From: Dermacoccus abyssi
GTDB lineage: Bacteria; Actinomycetota; Actinomycetes; Actinomycetales; Dermatophilaceae
DNA: 64,000 bases
Assembly: GCF_034541975.1 (NCBI RefSeq)
Contig: NZ_JAVYJM010000001.1
Strand: one strand, 5' to 3'
The notes beneath the pieces were generated by a model. That model worked only from the letters and a program-made list of their open reading frames with translations. It was not told where the DNA came from and did not search any database. The translations under genes and the position numbers were made by a program. Of this stretch, positions 60,702-64,000 are shown in pieces; the stretch's first letter is position 1, and each line of letters opens with the position of its first letter.

Positions 60702-61601
60702 CAGGCTCTCGGCGCCGGTGTGAACGTAGAGGACGTCCTGAGCCGATTTGTGGAATCCGCGACGTGTGTAGGTGGCCTTGGCGGGCTCGTTGTCGCCCTC
60801 GACGTAGAGCTCGACCTCGTGGACGCCGAGCCCGGCGAGGTGGGCCAGCCCGAGGTTCGTCAGCGGTCCGGCGAGCCCGCGGCCCTGGTAGGCCGGTGCG
60901 ACGGCGACGACGTACACCTCGCCCGTGTCGCTGCCGGGCTCACGCTTCGTCCAGTGCGACGCGGCCAGTTCGCCGCTCGGCTCGTGCCACACGAGAATGA
61001 GCCCTTCGCGCTCGAACCACTCCTCGGCCATACGCGCGCGCAGGTCGTCCATCGTCATACGGCCCTGCTCGGGGTGGTGGACGAAGGCCGCCGCGTTCAC
61101 GTCGAGCCAGGCCCGGGCCTGGTCGTCACTGCCGTCGAAGGGACGGGCGACGAACCCCCCGGGGAGCTCGACGTCGAACGTCTCCTCGGGGCTGACCTCG
61201 CGGGTCATCTGCCACAGGTCGCGCACGCGTTCCAGACCGAGCGCCTCGGCCAGGGCGCGCGCACTCTCGAAGTCGCCGTGGGCCCACACGCCGTAACGCT
61301 CGACGTTCTCCCCTTCGGCAGCGAGCAGCGCCGTGGCGACGCCCCGGCGGCGATGCTCGGGGTGCGTCACGAGATCGCACGCGGCGCCGTCGCCCTCGGC
61401 GTCGACGAGGACGCCCACGATCGTTTCGTCGCTGTCGCCCTCGGCAACGCGCACCGCGCTGTCGCCGGCGCCACGCTGGATCGCCAGGCGCGACTCCTCG
61501 TTGAGCGCGCCGACACCGTCGACCGCCTCGGCGCTCGCGGCCAGGGCGAGGATCGCGGCGGAGTCGTCTGGAAGATCGGCGGGGCGTACGCGAAAGGTCA
61601 T
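60699..61601 (-). CDS. mshD: Mycothiol synthase MshD
   Basis: A 300-residue protein with two GNAT acetyltransferase domains, the last enzyme of mycothiol synthesis: it acetylates Cys-GlcN-Ins with acetyl-CoA. HPEHRRRGVATALL (N-domain) and VAPAYQGRGLAGPLTNLGL (C-domain) are the acetyl-CoA loops. VNAAAFVHHPEQGRMT is an MshD-specific stretch. The ATG at 61601 has TAGGGT 6 nt upstream, inside the end of glnR. It lies between glnR and ppk, as in many actinobacteria. Confidence 0.95.
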   Translation of the reverse strand: MTFRVRPADLPDDSAAILALAASAEAVDGVGALNEESRLAIQRGAGDSAVRVAEGDSDETIVGVLVDAEGDGAACDLVTHPEHRRRGVATALLAAEGENVERYGVWAHGDFESARALAEALGLERVRDLWQMTREVSPEETFDVELPGGFVARPFDGSDDQARAWLDVNAAAFVHHPEQGRMTMDDLRARMAEEWFEREGLILVWHEPSGELAASHWTKREPGSDTGEVYVVAVAPAYQGRGLAGPLTNLGLAHLAGLGVHEVELYVEGDNEPAKATYTRRGFHKSAQDVLYVHTGAESL

Positions 61602-61607
61602 GCAACC

Positions 61608-61613
61608 ACCCTA
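61608..61613 (-). promoter_or_regulatory. -10 box TAGGGT, leaderless start of mshD
   Basis: TAGGGT on the minus strand ends 6 nt before the ATG at 61601 and overlaps the glnR stop region. Confidence 0.5.
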
Positions 61614-62300
61614 ACGAGCGGCATCGGGGCGCCTCGGTTGCTCGACGAAGCGGTAGCCGACGTTACGCACGGTGCCGATGAGGGCGTCATGTTCGGGGCC
61701 GAGCTTCGCGCGCAGGCGCCGCACGTGGACATCGACGGTGCGGGTGCCACCGAAGTAGTCGTAGCCCCACACCTCCCGCAGGAGCTGATCGCGCGTGAAC
61801 ACACGGCCGGGGTGGCCGGCGAGGTGTTTGAGCAACTCGAACTCCTTGTACGTGAGATCGAGCGCAGTGCCGCGGATGCGTGCCCAGTAGGCGTCCTCGT
61901 CGATGACGAGTTCACCCGCGGTGATGCGCGCCGTGCGCTCCTCGTCGGCGCCCGAGCGCGCGAGGGCGAGCCGGATGCGAGCGTCCACCTCGGCCGGCCC
62001 GGCGGTGTCGACGAGAACGTCGCTGACGGCCCACTGCGTGGTCAGCGCCACGAGGCCGCCCTCGGTGAACACGCCGATGACGGGCAGATCGGGCAGCAGC
62101 TTCTCGAGCGACGTGGAGACGCCCCGCATGGCGACCAGATCGGAGCGCGCGTCGAGCAGGACGAGGTCGGTGTCGGTGCGGGTGGCAACCGCCGAAGCCT
62201 CCGGGGCGATGACACGAACCCGGTGGGCGAGCGCCCCCAACGCGTGCAGAACCTCGACGCTCGCACCGCGTGCGTTCGTCAGCAGGAGGAGGTGCGCCAC
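61611..62300 (-). CDS. glnR: GlnR-type winged-helix response regulator
   Basis: A 229-residue OmpR/PhoB-type regulator. The receiver domain (1-115) has LVLLDARSDL in the phosphoacceptor region but lacks the usual acidic cluster at the start, a feature of GlnR-like atypical receivers. The DNA-binding domain (130-222) has LTYKEFELLKHLAGHPGRVF and GGTRTVDVHVRRLRAKLG. Orthologues next to mshD and ppk are GlnR, the nitrogen regulator. The GTG at 62300 has TAGTCT 6 nt upstream. No sensor kinase is adjacent, as expected for this family. Confidence 0.8.
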   Translation of the reverse strand: MAHLLLLTNARGASVEVLHALGALAHRVRVIAPEASAVATRTDTDLVLLDARSDLVAMRGVSTSLEKLLPDLPVIGVFTEGGLVALTTQWAVSDVLVDTAGPAEVDARIRLALARSGADEERTARITAGELVIDEDAYWARIRGTALDLTYKEFELLKHLAGHPGRVFTRDQLLREVWGYDYFGGTRTVDVHVRRLRAKLGPEHDALIGTVRNVGYRFVEQPRRPDAAR

Positions 62301-62306
62301 GCGTCA

Positions 62307-62312
62307 AGACTA
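62307..62312 (-). promoter_or_regulatory. -10 box TAGTCT, leaderless start of glnR
   Basis: TAGTCT on the minus strand ends 6 nt before the GTG at 62300. Confidence 0.5.
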
Positions 62313-62352
62313 CGGTTGGTGCAGGTAAGCCACCGAAAGGAAGGGCCGAAGA

Positions 62353-62613
62353 GTGGACACGACGAGCGTCCGAGTTCGCTACTGGGCCGGCGCCGAAGCG
62401 GCCGCCGGTGTGCAGACCGAAGACCTCGACGTCTCGGGTGCGAACCCTGTCACCGTGGGACACGTGCGCCGCGCGGCGCTCGCAGCGCACCCGACGATGG
62501 GTGACGTCCTGGCGCGCTGCAGCGCCCTGGCCGACGGTCGGCGTCTCGACGACGACGCCGTGGTGGCCGAGGGCGTCACGGTGGAACTTCTCCCGCCGTT
62601 CGCCGGGGGATGA
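62353..62613 (+). CDS. MoaD/ThiS family sulphur-carrier protein
   Basis: An 86-residue ubiquitin-fold protein. RVRYWAGAEAAAGVQ opens a MoaD-like first strand, and the chain ends PFAGG with the terminal Gly-Gly needed for adenylation and thiocarboxylation. It may serve molybdopterin synthesis or another sulphur transfer; no MoaE or ThiF-like partner is nearby. The GTG at 62353 has GAAAGGAAGGG upstream. It is divergent from glnR. Confidence 0.85.
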   Translation: MDTTSVRVRYWAGAEAAAGVQTEDLDVSGANPVTVGHVRRAALAAHPTMGDVLARCSALADGRRLDDDAVVAEGVTVELLPPFAGG

Positions 62614-62623
62614 GCGAGGGTGG

Positions 62624-62629
62624 AAGGAT
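62624..62629 (+). promoter_or_regulatory. -10 box AAGGAT, start of 62636 gene
   Basis: AAGGAT ends 6 nt before the GTG at 62636; GGAAGG in the same place could instead act as a Shine-Dalgarno. Confidence 0.3.
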
Positions 62630-62635
62630 GGGCGC

Positions 62636-63394
62636 GTGAGCGTACTGACAGCCCCCACGCCGTCGCTGCGCGCCTCGGGCGCCCTGGCCGGTGTCCTCGC
62701 CGGCGGCGCGGTTGCGGTCTCGAGCGCCCTGCCCGTCGGAGGGGTCGCCTTCGTCAGCCTCGCGCTCGGTCTCGTGCTCGCTTGGGGCTGGCCCCGGTTG
62801 GTCAATCTGCCGAGCCCTCGCGGTACGAGTACCGTCCTCGCCCTCACGGCCGTGGCCCTCACGGCGACGATGGTGGCCGGCGACGCAGGTGATCGAACCC
62901 GCTGGGCCGGCGCGGTCGTCTCGCTCGGACTCATCGCGAGTTTCCTGCACCAGCTCATGCGCCAGGACGGGCGTCCGCGCCTCGTGATGTCACTCGCCGG
63001 CACCGCCCTCGGGCTCGGTGTACTCGGCGCCGGTTCCTACCTCGTGCCGGCCGCTGACGACGTGACCTCGCACCGCCTGCTCGTGAGCGTCGGCGTCGCG
63101 GCGGCGCTCGGTTGCCTCATCGACGGCATTGCCGGGGCGACGTCCCGACGCCTGGAGATGGGGATGGGCCAGACGATTCTCGGTGGCCTCGTGGGTGCCG
63201 TGGGTGCCGTTGCGGGCCTCGACCCGGTGGTCGCGATCGCGGCGGGTGCCCTCACGGGTCTTCTGTCGTGGGCCTGCCTTCGCACGACCGTCACGATCGC
63301 GACGTCGGCGCATCGGCGCGCACAGCTGGCCGCAGGCAGTGCCTGCGTGCTCGTGTGCGGATTCCTGCCGGTGGCTCTCGCCCAACTCGTCTGA
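62636..63394 (+). CDS. Multi-pass membrane protein of unknown function
   Basis: A 252-residue protein with about seven or eight hydrophobic helices and short polar loops. SRRLEMGMGQTILGGLVGAV and a C-terminal LRTTVTIATSAHRRAQLAAG are the least hydrophobic parts. I recognise no transporter or enzyme motif. The GTG at 62636 fits the first helix. It lies 22 nt after the MoaD-like gene and converges on the nitrobindin-like gene. Confidence 0.65.
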   Translation: MSVLTAPTPSLRASGALAGVLAGGAVAVSSALPVGGVAFVSLALGLVLAWGWPRLVNLPSPRGTSTVLALTAVALTATMVAGDAGDRTRWAGAVVSLGLIASFLHQLMRQDGRPRLVMSLAGTALGLGVLGAGSYLVPAADDVTSHRLLVSVGVAAALGCLIDGIAGATSRRLEMGMGQTILGGLVGAVGAVAGLDPVVAIAAGALTGLLSWACLRTTVTIATSAHRRAQLAAGSACVLVCGFLPVALAQLV

Positions 63395-63454
63395 CGGCTC
63401 GCGCCAGAACCGCAGCGCGGCGAAATCTGCCGCGCACAGCTTGGGATCAGACGC

Positions 63455-63952
63455 TCACTCGACGCGCTTGAGCTCCGCCGAGGCGTAGCTCTGCAGCGGG
63501 TTGCCCCCCTGGGCGATGTCGTAGGCCCACATGAGGTTGCTGTTGACGTAGCCGAGCAGACGAGCGCCGGCGCTGTACTCCGGCGCCTGCGGCGAGCGGA
63601 TGACGCCGTCGGTGCGCAGTTCGATCTTCGCGGGCGACGTGGTGCCGTAGTACATCTCGACGATGCCGGAGGGATGGGTCACCATGAACTCCACCTCGTT
63701 GTTCGCCAGCGGCCGCCAGTAGCCGAACTCGGTGTCGATCGGTTCGACCTTGTTGCCCTCGTCGTCGAGCTTCCACATCTTCGAGTGCCACTCGAGGAAG
63801 GGGCGGTCGTCGTGGCTGACGACGACCTCCTGGCCGAAGTTGGCCGACTCCAGGCCGGGGTAACCGATGACTCCGGCACCTTCCCAGCGGCCGATGAGCC
63901 AGGCGAGGGGTGCGAGTTCCTTGGGCATGTTCACATCAAGTTCGAAGGGCAC
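63455..63952 (-). CDS. Nitrobindin-like beta-barrel protein (DUF1794/FABP family)
   Basis: A 165-residue 10-strand beta-barrel of the nitrobindin family. WLIGRWEGAGVIGYPG is the family opening, FLEWHSKMWKL and EVEFMVTHPSGIVEMYYG are core strands, and the C-terminus is NPLQSYASAELKRVE. In Mycobacterium nitrobindin the corresponding C-terminal segment (PLQDHLAAVL) supplies the haem-ligand His; here it is Tyr, so peroxynitrite-isomerase activity is doubtful. The GTG at 63952 has TAGCCT 6 nt upstream, while ATG at 63928 is an alternative. Confidence 0.85.
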   Translation of the reverse strand: MPFELDVNMPKELAPLAWLIGRWEGAGVIGYPGLESANFGQEVVVSHDDRPFLEWHSKMWKLDDEGNKVEPIDTEFGYWRPLANNEVEFMVTHPSGIVEMYYGTTSPAKIELRTDGVIRSPQAPEYSAGARLLGYVNSNLMWAYDIAQGGNPLQSYASAELKRVE

Positions 63953-63981
63953 GCGACCAGGCTAGCCGGTCGCGTGCCCTT
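63945..63981. repeat. 14-bp inverted repeat overlapping the nitrobindin-like start
   Basis: Arms aagggcacgcgacc and ggtcgcgtgccctt pair perfectly around a 9-nt loop. The GTG start at 63952 lies in the left arm and the -10 box TAGCCT in the loop. It may be the terminator of a gene beyond 64000 or an operator. Confidence 0.6.
63959..63964 (-). promoter_or_regulatory. -10 box TAGCCT, leaderless start of nitrobindin-like gene
   Basis: TAGCCT on the minus strand ends 6 nt before the GTG at 63952. Confidence 0.45.
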
Positions 63982-64000
63982 TCTCGAAGGTGCTCGGGGA

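Overview
The window is a G+C-rich actinobacterial chromosome segment with no phage, plasmid, insertion-sequence or CRISPR signature. Mycothiol synthase (mshD), a GlnR-type regulator beside mshD and ppk, a DUF3073 protein, a DUF3516-type helicase, GTG/TTG starts and many leaderless promoters point to Actinomycetota. Micrococcales (Dermacoccaceae-like) is my best guess, but this is inference only.

Layout. 0-14 kb: purine synthesis (end of purQ, purL, purF, purM) interleaved with a GlcD-type FAD oxidase, a Nei/Fpg glycosylase operon, a sterol-carrier protein, a very large acidic repeat protein with a small conserved C-terminal domain, and a DUF3073 protein. 14-22 kb: CopC-like protein, YigZ, class III aminotransferase, a Glu-Asp-Phe tRNA operon, a PHP-domain hydrolase, an MFS transporter and a Nudix protein. 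22-34 kb: a heterodimeric ABC exporter, an Old-Yellow-Enzyme/HAD pair, a 3-oxoacid CoA-transferase pair behind an AT-rich palindrome, tRNA-Lys, a Tat-exported M1-like peptidase and a CopB-type copper ATPase behind a CsoR-like operator. 34-40.3 kb: a dicarboxylate/semialdehyde (glutarate-like) catabolic cluster that appears to be decaying. Its glutaryl-CoA-dehydrogenase-like gene carries two in-frame TAG codons, and the divergent PucR-type regulator is internally deleted and frameshifted. 40.3-52.7 kb: lytic transglycosylase, ornithine cyclodeaminase family protein, DUF3516 helicase, amino-acid permease, treY-treZ, and an intergenic region with a candidate structured small RNA. 52.8-63.4 kb: a phosphate/nitrogen/thiol block on the minus strand: pstSCAB behind a PHO box, MutT1-type hydrolase, ppk, mshD and glnR; then a MoaD-like protein, a membrane protein and a nitrobindin-like protein.

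How the genes work together. PstSCAB imports phosphate and Ppk stores it as polyphosphate. The GTG-TGA overlap of ppk with the MutT1-like gene and the glnR-mshD-ppk order resemble the conserved actinobacterial arrangement. TreY and TreZ convert alpha-glucan to trehalose. The 34-40 kb operon uses TGATG stop-start overlaps between its first three genes, so the nonsense codons in the third gene should disconnect the pathway.

A recurring signal is a TANNNT-like -10 hexamer ending 6-8 nt before the start codon, with little or no Shine-Dalgarno. I count 19 such genes and used the signal to choose starts. The observations most worth checking are the decaying operon, the candidate small RNA near 52.25 kb, the mini-ORF between the CoA-transferase subunits, the acidic repeat protein and the missing haem-ligand His in the nitrobindin homologue.
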